DNA from: Bacteroidales bacterium
GTDB lineage: Bacteria; Bacteroidota; Bacteroidia; Bacteroidales; Muribaculaceae
Length of the DNA stretch: 48,775 nucleotides
Assembly: GCA_029219425.1 (NCBI GenBank)
Contig: JAQXTJ010000160.1
Coordinates: forward strand, 1-48,775
Reading direction: 5' to 3'
The translations under genes and the position numbers were made by a program. Under the pieces are notes generated by a model. That model ran no database searches. It was not told where the DNA came from and worked only from the letters and a program-made list of their open reading frames with translations. Below, piece after piece: positions 26,452 through 33,962 of the stretch (position 1 is its first letter; each line of letters starts with the position of its first letter).

Positions 26452-27720
26452 CTATCTCTCCACCTTCACCGGGTTCTTGAAGATGATTGCAAAGAGCGCA
26501 GCCACCACAAGTGCATATCCTGCAAATATCAGCCATGTAGTGCTCCATCCGCCCACCTGTGCCATCGCGTCGCTTTGGCTGTAAACGAAGTGGTTCACCA
26601 CCTGCTGGGCTATCAGCGTGCCGGCCGTTGCGCCAATGCCATTGGTCATTATCATGAACAAGCCTTGTGCGCTGCTGCGTATCGAAGAATCAGTTACCTG
26701 GTCAACATAGAGCGCTCCCGACACATTGAAGAAGTCGAATGCCACGCCATACACTATCATCGACAGCACAAACATCCACACTCCGTCCGACGGGTTGCCA
26801 AGTCCGAACAGTCCGAATCTCAGCACCCAGGCAACCATGGCTATGAGCATCACGTTCTTTATCCCGAAACGCTTCATGCAGAAGGGAATGAGCAGGATGC
26901 ACAGCGTCTCACTCATCTGCGACAGCGAAATGAGCGCATTTGCGTGCTGCACGGCAAAAGTGTCGGCAAACTCCTTCACCGCACCAAAGCTCTGAATGAA
27001 TGGGTTGGCAAATCCATTGGTGATTTGCAGCGACACACCCAAAAGCATCGAGAAGATAAAGAAAACTGCCATGCGCTTGTCCTTGAAGAGTGTGAAAGCA
27101 CGCAACCCGAGCACATCCACCATGGAGCGGCTCTTGCCATCGGCCTTGCTCACCGGGCAACTTGGCAGCGTGAGGGCATAGAGGCAAAGCAATATGCTCA
27201 GTGCGCCCGACACAAGGAATTGGTTGTAGTTATTCTGAAATCCGGCAAAATCCACAAAAAGCATAGAGCAGATGAAGCCCACCGTGCCAAAAACCCTGAT
27301 TGGAGGAAACGCCTTCACGGTATCGAGCCCTGCTCCGTTGAGTGCGGTGAACGCCACCGAGTTGGCAAGACCAATAGTGGGCATATAGAATGCCACAGAA
27401 ATAGTGTAGAGCGTGAACAACGTGCCAAACTCCACCGCGTCGCCGCTGCTCATGGCATACCACCCCGAGAGCAGCATAAACACGCCGGCTATGAGATGAC
27501 AGCCACTATACACGCGCTGTGCCTGAACGTAGCGGTCGGCCACTATGCCCACCAGCGCCGGCATAAAGAGCGACACAAAGCCCTGCACGGCATAGAAATA
27601 TCCAATCTGTCCGCCCATGCCATGACCGGCAAGATAGGCTCCCATACAAGTGAGATAAGCTCCCCAAACCGCAAATTCGAGGAAATTCATCACTATAAGT
27701 CGTAGTTTCAAGTTTTGCAT
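26452..27720 (-). CDS. MFS transporter, nucleoside:H+ symporter type
   Basis: The protein has 422 residues from ATG 27720; the open frame extends further, but only through repeat DNA. It has about 12 membrane helices. MNFLEFAVWGAYLTCMGAYL and LFMPALVGIVADRYVQAQRV, plus GYDH-free loops and SALYVDQV-like SGALYVDQVTDSSIRSSAQG, match the NupG/XapB-like nucleoside:H+ symporter group (Nuc_H_symport) common in Bacteroidetes. A role in nucleoside or other small-solute uptake at the inner membrane is inferred; related proteins in PULs have been assigned sugar roles. It lies between the DUF151 gene and rsmE. Confidence 0.82.
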   Translation of the reverse strand: MQNLKLRLIVMNFLEFAVWGAYLTCMGAYLAGHGMGGQIGYFYAVQGFVSLFMPALVGIVADRYVQAQRVYSGCHLIAGVFMLLSGWYAMSSGDAVEFGTLFTLYTISVAFYMPTIGLANSVAFTALNGAGLDTVKAFPPIRVFGTVGFICSMLFVDFAGFQNNYNQFLVSGALSILLCLYALTLPSCPVSKADGKSRSMVDVLGLRAFTLFKDKRMAVFFIFSMLLGVSLQITNGFANPFIQSFGAVKEFADTFAVQHANALISLSQMSETLCILLIPFCMKRFGIKNVMLIAMVAWVLRFGLFGLGNPSDGVWMFVLSMIVYGVAFDFFNVSGALYVDQVTDSSIRSSAQGLFMIMTNGIGATAGTLIAQQVVNHFVYSQSDAMAQVGGWSTTWLIFAGYALVVAALFAIIFKNPVKVER

Positions 27721-27747
27721 AATCCTAATGATAATGGTAGTGTTATT

Positions 27748-27797
27748 AAGTATTAAGTATTCAGTATTAATAAGTATTTTCAGTACTATTAAGTGTT
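27748..27797. repeat. Degenerate AAGTATT heptamer repeats
   Basis: Units AAGTATT, AAGTATT, CAGTATT, AAGTATT, CAGTACT and AAGTGTT occur, with 2-3 base interruptions between the later ones. The array lies in the spacer 5' of the nucleoside-type MFS gene. Confidence 0.6.
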
Positions 27798-27832
27798 TTA
27801 GCGTAAAGCATTTACACCTACTCCCCAGCCCC

Positions 27833-27881
27833 CAATATCCAATATCCAATATCCAATATCTAATATCTGATATCTAATATC
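27833..27881. repeat. Seven tandem 7-bp units at the end of the DUF151 gene
   Basis: Plus-strand CAATATC x4, then TAATATC, TGATATC and TAATATC, uninterrupted. The last unit's final base is the first base of the complement of the DUF151 stop codon (27881-27883). Two looser heptads precede it (TACTCCC, CAGCCCC). Confidence 0.85.
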
Positions 27882-28465
27882 TATTTAAGTTTCCTGTCAA
27901 TCACCGCCTTTATCTCGGCAGCACGCTCATACTCCTCGCGCTCCACGCAGCGGGCAAGCATCTTCTTCAGCTCAGGCACGGCGAGCTTGTCGAGCCTCAG
28001 TTCCATCGGCTCCTCCTCGGCAGTCTCGGCAGTGCCACCGCCCTCTGCATCAGGCACCACGAACCCCGTCTGCTCCAGTATCTCTCGGGTAGTATAGATT
28101 GGCGCACCCGTTCGCAGCGAGAGAGCTATTGCATCACTTGTGCGCGAGTCGATTTCAATGCTACGGTCGTCGCTGCTAAAGTGCAGCTCGGCATGAAACA
28201 CACCCTCCTCAAATTTATAGATAAACACTTCATCGAGGCTTATTCCAAATCCATGAGCCATACTCACCAGCACATCGTGCGTCATAGGACGGGGCGGCAC
28301 AATCTTCTCGAGCCTTACGGCAATCGCCTGAGCCTCAGCCACGCCCACCACCACCGGTATGCGATAAGGGCCTCCCACCTGCTCCAGCACCAGGGCGTAG
28401 GCACCCTGCTGCACCTGGCTGTAGGTTATCCCCATAACCCTCAGTTTCACTCTATCTTCATTCAT
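27881..28465 (-). CDS. DUF151 bifunctional nuclease-family protein with UVR motif
   Basis: The protein has 194 residues. The N-terminal 120 residues are a DUF151 domain (VMGITYSQVQQGAYALVLEQ, RIPVVVGVAEAQAIAVRLE, RPMTHDVLVSMAHGFG, IDSRTSDAIALSLRTGAPIY). A Glu-rich linker (TAETAEEEPMEL) leads to a C-terminal UVR motif (LKKMLARCVEREEYERAAEIKAVIDRK), the helix pair found in UvrB/UvrC. Plant and archaeal DUF151 relatives were reported to have RNase/DNase activity; the bacterial role is unclear. This DUF151-plus-UVR layout is usual in Bacteroidetes. A promoter box lies at 28586-28593. Confidence 0.92.
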   Translation of the reverse strand: MNEDRVKLRVMGITYSQVQQGAYALVLEQVGGPYRIPVVVGVAEAQAIAVRLEKIVPPRPMTHDVLVSMAHGFGISLDEVFIYKFEEGVFHAELHFSSDDRSIEIDSRTSDAIALSLRTGAPIYTTREILEQTGFVVPDAEGGGTAETAEEEPMELRLDKLAVPELKKMLARCVEREEYERAAEIKAVIDRKLK

Positions 28466-28585
28466 AGACCAACTTTCTTATCCTTTCTTATCTCCGGATA
28501 AACCGGCAAAAGCCAAGCCACACACCCCCTATGTCACACCTAATTTGAAGCATCTTCAGGGTGGTGCAAGCTCTTGTTTCCATTG

Positions 28586-28593
28586 CAAAAATA
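28586..28593 (-). promoter_or_regulatory. -7 box of the DUF151 gene promoter
   Basis: Minus-strand TATTTTTG within the 20-base string AAATTTATAATTATTTTTGC, which also occurs exactly upstream of the glycosyltransferase gene at 31319-32260. It stands about 120 bases before the start codon. Confidence 0.55.
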
Positions 28594-28731
28594 ATTATAA
28601 ATTTGCAATCGAGGAAATATTACAGCGTAAATTTATTCTCATCCCGGCAAATCATTCCAAAACTCAGCTAAGTCCCCCCATCCCGACAATGTAACGCGAA
28701 CACAGGGCTGCCTGCCACAATATTATCACCC

Positions 28732-29028
28732 TCACGATGCAATGCAACCAAATACCCTGACAAAGAATATTGCCACGAACGACACAGCTGCCAAAAGCAT
28801 CCATATTGTCAATATCGCCCACCACGAGAAGCCCCGGCGCAACTGAGCAAAAAGATCCATCGCAACCGGTATGGCCAGATAAATCACCAAAACAGCGCAC
28901 ACAGCCATCCACCCCAGTGGCATCTGATCGGGTATCTTCGGAAAAAATGCAGTCCAGACAAGCCACATCACAAACAGCAACGTGTCAGCAATATCGTGGT
29001 CTAATAAAAAATTCTTCTTTTTCATCAT
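28732..29028 (-). CDS. Small membrane protein of unknown function
   Basis: The protein has 98 residues from ATG 29028. A short charged start (MMKKKNFLLDHDIADT) precedes three hydrophobic segments (LLFVMWLVWTAFF, WMAVCAVLVIYLAIPVAM and WWAILTIWMLLAAVSFVAIFFV), so it is probably a three-helix inner-membrane protein. I do not recognise a family. It lies 92 bases after mnmA on the same strand and could be transcribed with it. The plausible hydrophobic pattern and lack of any competing frame are the only support. Confidence 0.55.
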   Translation of the reverse strand: MMKKKNFLLDHDIADTLLFVMWLVWTAFFPKIPDQMPLGWMAVCAVLVIYLAIPVAMDLFAQLRRGFSWWAILTIWMLLAAVSFVAIFFVRVFGCIAS

Positions 29029-29120
29029 CAACAATAAGATACATTCACCTAAACAACACGCAAAATAAAAAATACAATGTAATCGTGATGTGTTTTCACT
29101 GCAAAATTAATAGTTGTGCG

Positions 29121-30203
29121 TCACACTTTCTGGCCGGTGATTACGCCGCTGCCGTAGCACAGGTGAGAAGCTGTGTCGTAGATTACGGCAAACTGCCCCG
29201 GTGCGATGCCCTGCACCTTCTGCTCCGACTCAATCACATATTCCATGCCCCCAAGGTGCGTGAGCTTGCCGCGAAGAAACTCGGGCATGTGCCGGTTCTT
29301 GAAGGTGATATCCACAGGGCCGGTGGCACCCTCCCAGGGGTTGCCCGAGATGAAGTGCATCTCGTCGAGGTGCAGGGTGCGGCCATACTGCTTCTCGTTG
29401 TCATAGCCATTGCTCACATACACCACATTGTCCCTCACATTCTTCTTCACCACATACCACGGGCCGCCGCTAAGCCCCAGGCCCTTGCGCTGCCCTATTG
29501 TGTGGAACCAGTAGCCACGGTGCTCGCCGAGCTTGCGCCCGGTCTCTATCTCAATGATGCTGCCGCGCTTCTCGCCAAGGTGACGGCGAATGAAGTCGTT
29601 ATAGTTGATTTTACCAAGGAAGCAGATTCCCTGACTGTCCTTGCGGTAGGCATTGGGCATCTTCACATCTACAGCAATGCGGCGCACCTCGCTCTTGGGC
29701 AGGTTGCCAATGGGGAAGATGATGTGACGGAGCTGGTCGTAGCTGATCTGCGCCAGAAAGTCGGTCTGGTCCTTCACGGCATCTACCGCAGTGGCAAGAT
29801 ACTTCGTGCCATTGATGAAGTCGGTGGTGGCATAGTGCCCGGTGGCAGTGAGGTCGAAGTCCTTGCCCCACCGCTGCTCGAAGTAGCCAAACTTAATCAT
29901 CTTGTTGCACATCATGTCGGGATGTGGGGTGAGTCCGGCCTTCACTGTGCGCAAGGCATATTCCATCACGTTCTCCCAGTATTCCTCGTGCAGCGACACC
30001 ACCTCGAGCGGCAGGCCATACTTCCGGGCGATAAACCGGCACATCTCAATGTCCTCCTCGGCCGAGCAGTCGCCCTCGCCATTGTCCATGCCTATGCGTA
30101 TGTAGAACAGCGTGAGCTGGTGCCCCTCCTCCATTAGTCGGTGCACCACCACCGCACTATCCACACCGCCCGAAATCAGCACGGCTATATTCTTCTTCTC
30201 CAT
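29121..30203 (-). CDS. mnmA: tRNA-specific 2-thiouridylase
   Basis: The protein has 360 residues, normal length. MnmA makes 2-thiouridine at position 34 of Lys, Glu and Gln tRNAs, using ATP and a persulfide relay. Seen are the PP-loop SGGVDSAVV near the N-terminus, the TPHPDMMCNKMIKF block holding the first catalytic Cys (TPNPD in most relatives, here TPHPD), ATGHYATT, and the second Cys in SQGICFLGKINYNDF. The C-terminal part has GYWFHTIGQRKGLGLSGGPW and PGQFAVIYD. It is a cytoplasmic single-copy type gene with a spacer of 95 bases before it that shows no clear promoter box. Confidence 0.96.
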   Translation of the reverse strand: MEKKNIAVLISGGVDSAVVVHRLMEEGHQLTLFYIRIGMDNGEGDCSAEEDIEMCRFIARKYGLPLEVVSLHEEYWENVMEYALRTVKAGLTPHPDMMCNKMIKFGYFEQRWGKDFDLTATGHYATTDFINGTKYLATAVDAVKDQTDFLAQISYDQLRHIIFPIGNLPKSEVRRIAVDVKMPNAYRKDSQGICFLGKINYNDFIRRHLGEKRGSIIEIETGRKLGEHRGYWFHTIGQRKGLGLSGGPWYVVKKNVRDNVVYVSNGYDNEKQYGRTLHLDEMHFISGNPWEGATGPVDITFKNRHMPEFLRGKLTHLGGMEYVIESEQKVQGIAPGQFAVIYDTASHLCYGSGVITGQKV

Positions 30204-30298
30204 AAAAAATAACTTTCCAAAAAATTAATCCACAACCATATATTAGCTAACAATCAGCCCGCGCAGTAGCCTACCCTCCTGCCTATTGCCTCTCCACA

Positions 30299-31198
30299 CT
30301 AAAAGAGTCTCTTCACCGCCTCCAGGTTGATGTTCTTGTCCACAATCTTGTGGTCCTTGTCGAGCAGGTAGAAGCTGGGCGAGTAGCGAATGTCGTAGTT
30401 GTCGCCGGCCTCCTCCGATGCGCCGACTATCCACTTGTCGCTATATCCGCGGGCATCCTCGGCCCACTCGCGCGTGTAGCCATCGGGCATAATGCTCATC
30501 ACCTTCACCTGTCCCTCGTCGATGAGGCGGTTAAGCGTCACGTCGGTGCTCAGCCTCAGGCGGGCAATGGAGCAGTCGGGGCAGTCGGGGTCATTGAAAA
30601 ACAGCAGTATCGGGCAGCCTGTGATGTCGGCAAAGTGGAGTTTCTGCTTGTCGGGGGTCACAAAGGCAAAGTCGGGCGCAATAGCTCCGGTCTGGTTCTG
30701 CTCTATCTTCTTTATTTGCGCCTTGTAGCGCACCTTGTAGGCGTTCTTCACCTTCTTCGACTCCACAAATGCCTTGGCAAAAGGCAGATAGGCCTCATCG
30801 CTCCAGTATTCGGCTCCAGGCGCATAGAGAGCCTTCTCGGCTATCTCCATTATCATTATGTAATTGGTCTGATTGGATTGTGCCCGGTTCATGAATTGCT
30901 TTATCGACGAAAACACAATGTTGCGGTGAGCAAACTTAAAGAATGTCACATAGTCGCGAAACGCCCCGTCGAAAGCCGCAGAGTCGGCAATGTGCTTCGA
31001 GAGGTTGAAGTTGTCCCAGAAGCGGCTCACTATGTAGTTGGTGCGCCCCTCAAGCGTGCTTATCGTGTCGGGTGCCACTGGATACGGAAACATGGTGGCA
31101 GGAGCCTGCACTGCCTCTTCTTGCGCCTGTGCAGCGTTGCTGCCACATAGTGCCGCTGCGGCCATTGCCACAGCAGCCAAAATTCTCGTTATTCTCAT
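30299..31198 (-). CDS. Exported DUF5106 / thioredoxin-fold protein with CPDC motif
   Basis: The protein has 299 residues with a signal peptide (MRITRILAAVAMAAAALCGS to AQA). Residues 45-165 are a helical region of the DUF5106 type (FWDNFNLSKHIADSAAFDGA, YWSDEAYLPFAKAFV). Residues 175-299 form a thioredoxin-like domain (GAIAPDFAFVTPDKQKLHFA, CPILLFFNDPDCPDCSIARL, FYLLDKDHKIV). The motif is Cys-Pro-Asp-Cys, unlike the CxxC of standard thioredoxins, so it may be a periplasmic thiol reductant. Such proteins are frequent in Bacteroidales, and the partner is unknown. Confidence 0.85.
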   Translation of the reverse strand: MRITRILAAVAMAAAALCGSNAAQAQEEAVQAPATMFPYPVAPDTISTLEGRTNYIVSRFWDNFNLSKHIADSAAFDGAFRDYVTFFKFAHRNIVFSSIKQFMNRAQSNQTNYIMIMEIAEKALYAPGAEYWSDEAYLPFAKAFVESKKVKNAYKVRYKAQIKKIEQNQTGAIAPDFAFVTPDKQKLHFADITGCPILLFFNDPDCPDCSIARLRLSTDVTLNRLIDEGQVKVMSIMPDGYTREWAEDARGYSDKWIVGASEEAGDNYDIRYSPSFYLLDKDHKIVDKNINLEAVKRLF

Positions 31199-31269
31199 AC
31201 TTATTTTTCTTCTTCTGTGATTTCAAAGAGTAAAATTAACGCTATTTCTCCACTTCTCAAAATCAAATG

Positions 31270-31313
31270 GGCAAAAATTGCCGTCAGGGCAGCATTTTAT
31301 CACGCTTTTTGCC
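31270..31313 (-). terminator. Possible weak terminator after the glycosyltransferase gene
   Basis: The arms GGCAAAAA (31270-31277) and TTTTTGCC (31306-31313) pair over a 28-base loop. On the minus strand the T-rich arm comes second, which fits a terminator. The long loop lowers confidence. Confidence 0.35.
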
Positions 31314-31318
31314 TGCTC

Positions 31319-32260
31319 TTAGTCAAGAAATTCCTCAACGTGGTAGAGCGGACGGCGCTTCACCTCCGCAAATATATTGGCAATATACTTGCCTATAACG
31401 CCTATCGAGAGCAGTATCATAGCTCCTATGAACCACAGCGACAGCATTATCGACGTCCAGCCCGACACGGCTCGTCCGGCAATGAACGACCACAGAATGT
31501 AGAGCATCATGAAAAAGCTCACCACTAAAAAGAGGCAGCCGGTGCCTATTATGTAGTTGATTGGCTTCGCAGTGAAGCCCGTGATGCCGCTCACGCCAAG
31601 GTTCACCATTTTCCCAATGGTGTATTTCGAGGTTCCTGCCTTGCGCGGGCGGAAACGGTAGCACACCTCGGCCGACTTCAGGCCCAGAAGCGGCACTATG
31701 CCGCGCAAATACAGCACACGCTCCTTGTATCGTGCAAGCTCATCGAGGGCCCGGCGGCTCAGCAGGCGAAAGTCGGCGTGGTTGTCCACATTCCTCACGC
31801 CGAGCACCCGTTGCAGGCGGTAGAACAGCCGTGCCGAGGTGCGCTTAAAGTAGCCATTCACCTCCCGGCTCTCGCGCACGCCATACACCACGTCGCATCC
31901 CTCACGGTAGTGTGCGAGCATCTGTCCCAGGCAAGTGATGTCGTCCTGCAAGTCGGCATCTATCGTCACCACCACATCCACACTCTCGCGCACGGTCATC
32001 ATCCCTGCCATCAGAGCATTCTGCTGTCCCACATTGCCCAGAAGGCTCAGCCCCTTCACCTCGCAGTGCCGCGCGTGCTGCTGCTCTATGAGCTGCCATG
32101 TGCCATCGGTGCTTCCATCGTTCACAAAGAGCACGAAACTATCGGCCGAAATCTCTCCACGCTCCGCCAGGACGCCAAGAATCCCCAGCACCTCAGCAGC
32201 CGTGTCGTCAATCACAGCCTCCTCATTATAGCATGGTATCACTATTGCCAGCCTTGTCAT
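31319..32260 (-). CDS. Family 2 glycosyltransferase with two C-terminal membrane helices (GtrB/DPM1-like)
   Basis: The protein has 313 residues from ATG 32260; the earlier frame has no family match. The GT-A domain (1-230) has LAIVIPCYNEEAVIDDT, FVNDGSTDGTW, NVGQQNALMAGM and VVTIDADLQDD (DxD-like metal site). Two helices follow (YIIGTGCLFLVVSFFMMLYI and IMLSLWFIGAMILLSIGVIG), ending in KYIANIFAEVKRRPLYHVEE. This layout is that of polyprenyl-phosphate glycosyltransferases, which load a hexose onto undecaprenyl phosphate for O-antigen or lipid A modification. The substrate is not known. It has its own promoter box at 32289-32296. Confidence 0.92.
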   Translation of the reverse strand: MTRLAIVIPCYNEEAVIDDTAAEVLGILGVLAERGEISADSFVLFVNDGSTDGTWQLIEQQHARHCEVKGLSLLGNVGQQNALMAGMMTVRESVDVVVTIDADLQDDITCLGQMLAHYREGCDVVYGVRESREVNGYFKRTSARLFYRLQRVLGVRNVDNHADFRLLSRRALDELARYKERVLYLRGIVPLLGLKSAEVCYRFRPRKAGTSKYTIGKMVNLGVSGITGFTAKPINYIIGTGCLFLVVSFFMMLYILWSFIAGRAVSGWTSIMLSLWFIGAMILLSIGVIGKYIANIFAEVKRRPLYHVEEFLD

Positions 32261-32288
32261 TCCTTTCTGTGTTTCCTGTTGGTTTTCG

Positions 32289-32296
32289 CAAAAATA
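32289..32296 (-). promoter_or_regulatory. -7 box of the glycosyltransferase gene promoter
   Basis: Minus-strand TATTTTTG embedded in AAATTTATAATTATTTTTGC, identical over 20 bases to the box region at 28586. It is about 30 bases before the start codon, so the leader would be short. It directly follows the terminator of the upstream operon. Confidence 0.55.
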
Positions 32297-32336
32297 ATTA
32301 TAAATTTTCATATTTTCCCACATCTCCCCGCAAAAA

Positions 32337-32379
32337 AATCGTGCAGGGAAGGAAACTCCGCATCTCCTCCTGCACGATT
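32337..32379 (-). terminator. Rho-independent terminator of the peptidoglycan-salvage operon
   Basis: The arms AATCGTGCAGG (32337-32347) and CCTGCACGATT (32369-32379) form an 11-bp perfect stem, 33 bases past the SGNH gene stop. The minus strand runs straight into seven T residues (32338-32332). Confidence 0.9.
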
Positions 32380-32412
32380 GTCAGTGCTGCGCCACAATCT
32401 CACTGTGCGACG

Positions 32413-33075
32413 TCACTTCACATATTTAGCAATCGCGTCGCGCCACACTATGTAGGCCGGTCCCAGCAGGTGCAGCCCATCGTTGGTGTAGCGGCGCGGC
32501 ATCTTCCCGTCCTCGTCGGCAAAGAGGCCGTAGAGGTCAATCCATGTGAGCCCGTGCCGGGCAGCTATTGCCTCAAAGCGCACGTTGCAGTCCACTATCA
32601 CCTGCTCCTTCCCCTTCATGGCCTTGTATCGGCCAAAGTCGTTGTTGATGGGCAAGAGGCTCTGCAAGTAGATTTCTGTGCGCGGCGAGAGCGTCTTCAT
32701 GCGCACTATGAGCTTCTCCATCGCCGTGGCTATGCTGTCGGCGGTGAGGTTGTGCGAGATGTCGTTCACACCACACATCAGGAACACCTTCCGCGGATGT
32801 CCCTTCATAATCGGCTCACAGCGGTCGTAGAGCCCTTGTATCACGTCGCTCGATATGCCGCGGTTCTTTATGTGGGCGTTGCCGAAGAGCTCATGCCACT
32901 CACAGCCATTGGTGATGCTGTTGCCAAAGAACACTATATCGTCGTTACCCACCGGCAGCAGCTCAAAGAGGCTGCTACGCTGGTAGTAGAACTCGTTGTA
33001 TTTGTATTTCTCCTGAGCCTGCATCACTCCCATCATGCCACACACGGCGGCTAATGCAATAATCAACTTTCTCAT
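32413..33075 (-). CDS. Secreted SGNH/GDSL-family esterase
   Basis: The protein has 220 residues from ATG 33075, with a signal peptide (MRKLIIALAAVCGMMGVMQAQ). A GTG at 33087, overlapping the murQ stop, is the alternative. SGNH blocks: FFGNSITNG (nucleophile Ser in block I), RGISSDVIQGL with the block II Gly, LMCGVNDISHN (GxND, block III) and TNDGLHLLGPAY (Asp-x-x-His, block V). The fold covers acyl- and carbohydrate-esterases. As the last gene of the MurNAc-salvage operon it may remove O-acetyl groups from muramyl sugars in the periplasm, which is inference. It is followed by the operon terminator. Confidence 0.87.
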   Translation of the reverse strand: MRKLIIALAAVCGMMGVMQAQEKYKYNEFYYQRSSLFELLPVGNDDIVFFGNSITNGCEWHELFGNAHIKNRGISSDVIQGLYDRCEPIMKGHPRKVFLMCGVNDISHNLTADSIATAMEKLIVRMKTLSPRTEIYLQSLLPINNDFGRYKAMKGKEQVIVDCNVRFEAIAARHGLTWIDLYGLFADEDGKMPRRYTNDGLHLLGPAYIVWRDAIAKYVK

Positions 33076-33083
33076 AGCGCGCG

Positions 33084-33899
33084 TCACACTCCACGATAGG
33101 CATCTACGGCATTCTTCACCGAGCCGTGGAGCAGGAGCAGGCGCTTTGCCTCATCGTAGGGCAGGCCAAGCTCCTCCACCACCATGCGAGTGCCGCGGTC
33201 AACGAGCTTAGCATTCGAGAGCTGCATGTTCACCATCTTGTTGCCTTTCACACGGCCCATCTTTATCATCACCGAGGTGGTGATCATGTTGCATATCATC
33301 TTCTGGCCGGTGCCCGACTTCATTCGCGAGCTGCCGGTCACATATTCCGGTCCCACAATCATCTCAATGGGCACCTCGGCGGCCTCACTTATAGGCGCAT
33401 CGGGATTGCTGGTAATCGAGCCTGTGAGGCAGCCATGGGCGCGTGCCTCCTTCAGTGCGCCAATCACATAGGGAGTGGTGCCCGAGGCTGCGATGCCTAT
33501 CACCGTGTCCTTGTCGTTGATATTGTAAGCCTGCAAGTCCTTCCAGCCCTGCACGGTGTCGTCCTCAGCGTTCTCCACCGGGTTGCGCAGAGCAGTGTCG
33601 CCTCCTGCGATGATGCCTATCACCCACGAGGGGTCCATGCCGAATGTGGGCGGTATCTCCGACGCATCGAGCACTCCAAGCCGGCCCGACGTGCCTGCGC
33701 CCATATAGAAGATGCGGCCGCCGCGCTTCATGCGCTCCACTATGCCGCTCACCAGTTTCTCTATCTGCGGAATTGCCTTTTCCACAGCATCGGCCACCTT
33801 GTGGTCCTCTCTGTTGATGTCGGTGAGCAGTTCCAGCACCGATTTCTTCTCCAAGTCGTTATATAGCGAAGCCTGTTCGCTAATCTTTACAAATGCCAT
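33084..33899 (-). CDS. murQ: N-acetylmuramic acid 6-phosphate etherase
   Basis: The protein has 271 residues from ATG 33899 (MAFVKISEQASLYNDLE). MurQ cleaves the lactyl ether of MurNAc-6-phosphate, giving GlcNAc-6-phosphate and D-lactate in the cytoplasm. Signatures of the SIS-fold family: IFYMGAGTSGRLGVLDASE followed by PPTFG, VIGIIAGGDTALRNPVENAEDD, IGIAASGTTPYVIGAL, VGPEYVTGSSRMKSGTGQK and NVQL-like NMQLSNAKLVDRG. It is slightly shorter than E. coli MurQ (298). The gene follows the kinase gene by 61 bases. Confidence 0.97.
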   Translation of the reverse strand: MAFVKISEQASLYNDLEKKSVLELLTDINREDHKVADAVEKAIPQIEKLVSGIVERMKRGGRIFYMGAGTSGRLGVLDASEIPPTFGMDPSWVIGIIAGGDTALRNPVENAEDDTVQGWKDLQAYNINDKDTVIGIAASGTTPYVIGALKEARAHGCLTGSITSNPDAPISEAAEVPIEMIVGPEYVTGSSRMKSGTGQKMICNMITTSVMIKMGRVKGNKMVNMQLSNAKLVDRGTRMVVEELGLPYDEAKRLLLLHGSVKNAVDAYRGV

Positions 33900-33941
33900 A
33901 GTTTCAATTCGTTTTTTAGTTTTTTGTGTATTCAAAGTCCC

Positions 33942-33962
33942 CCTAACTCCTAACTCCTAACT
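33942..33962. repeat. Three tandem 7-bp units at the stop of the kinase gene
   Basis: Plus-strand CCTAACT repeated three times without change. The last unit covers two bases of the stop codon complement of the kinase gene (33961-33963). It fills the middle of the murK-murQ spacer. Confidence 0.8.

Noticed and set aside
27721..27849. 43-codon N-terminal extension of the nucleoside-type MFS protein
   Set aside because: It is translated from the heptamer repeat arrays; the normal family start is at ATG 27720.
27748..27881. CRISPR array
   Set aside because: The repeats are 7-bp tandem units without spacers of fixed length, and no cas gene is near.
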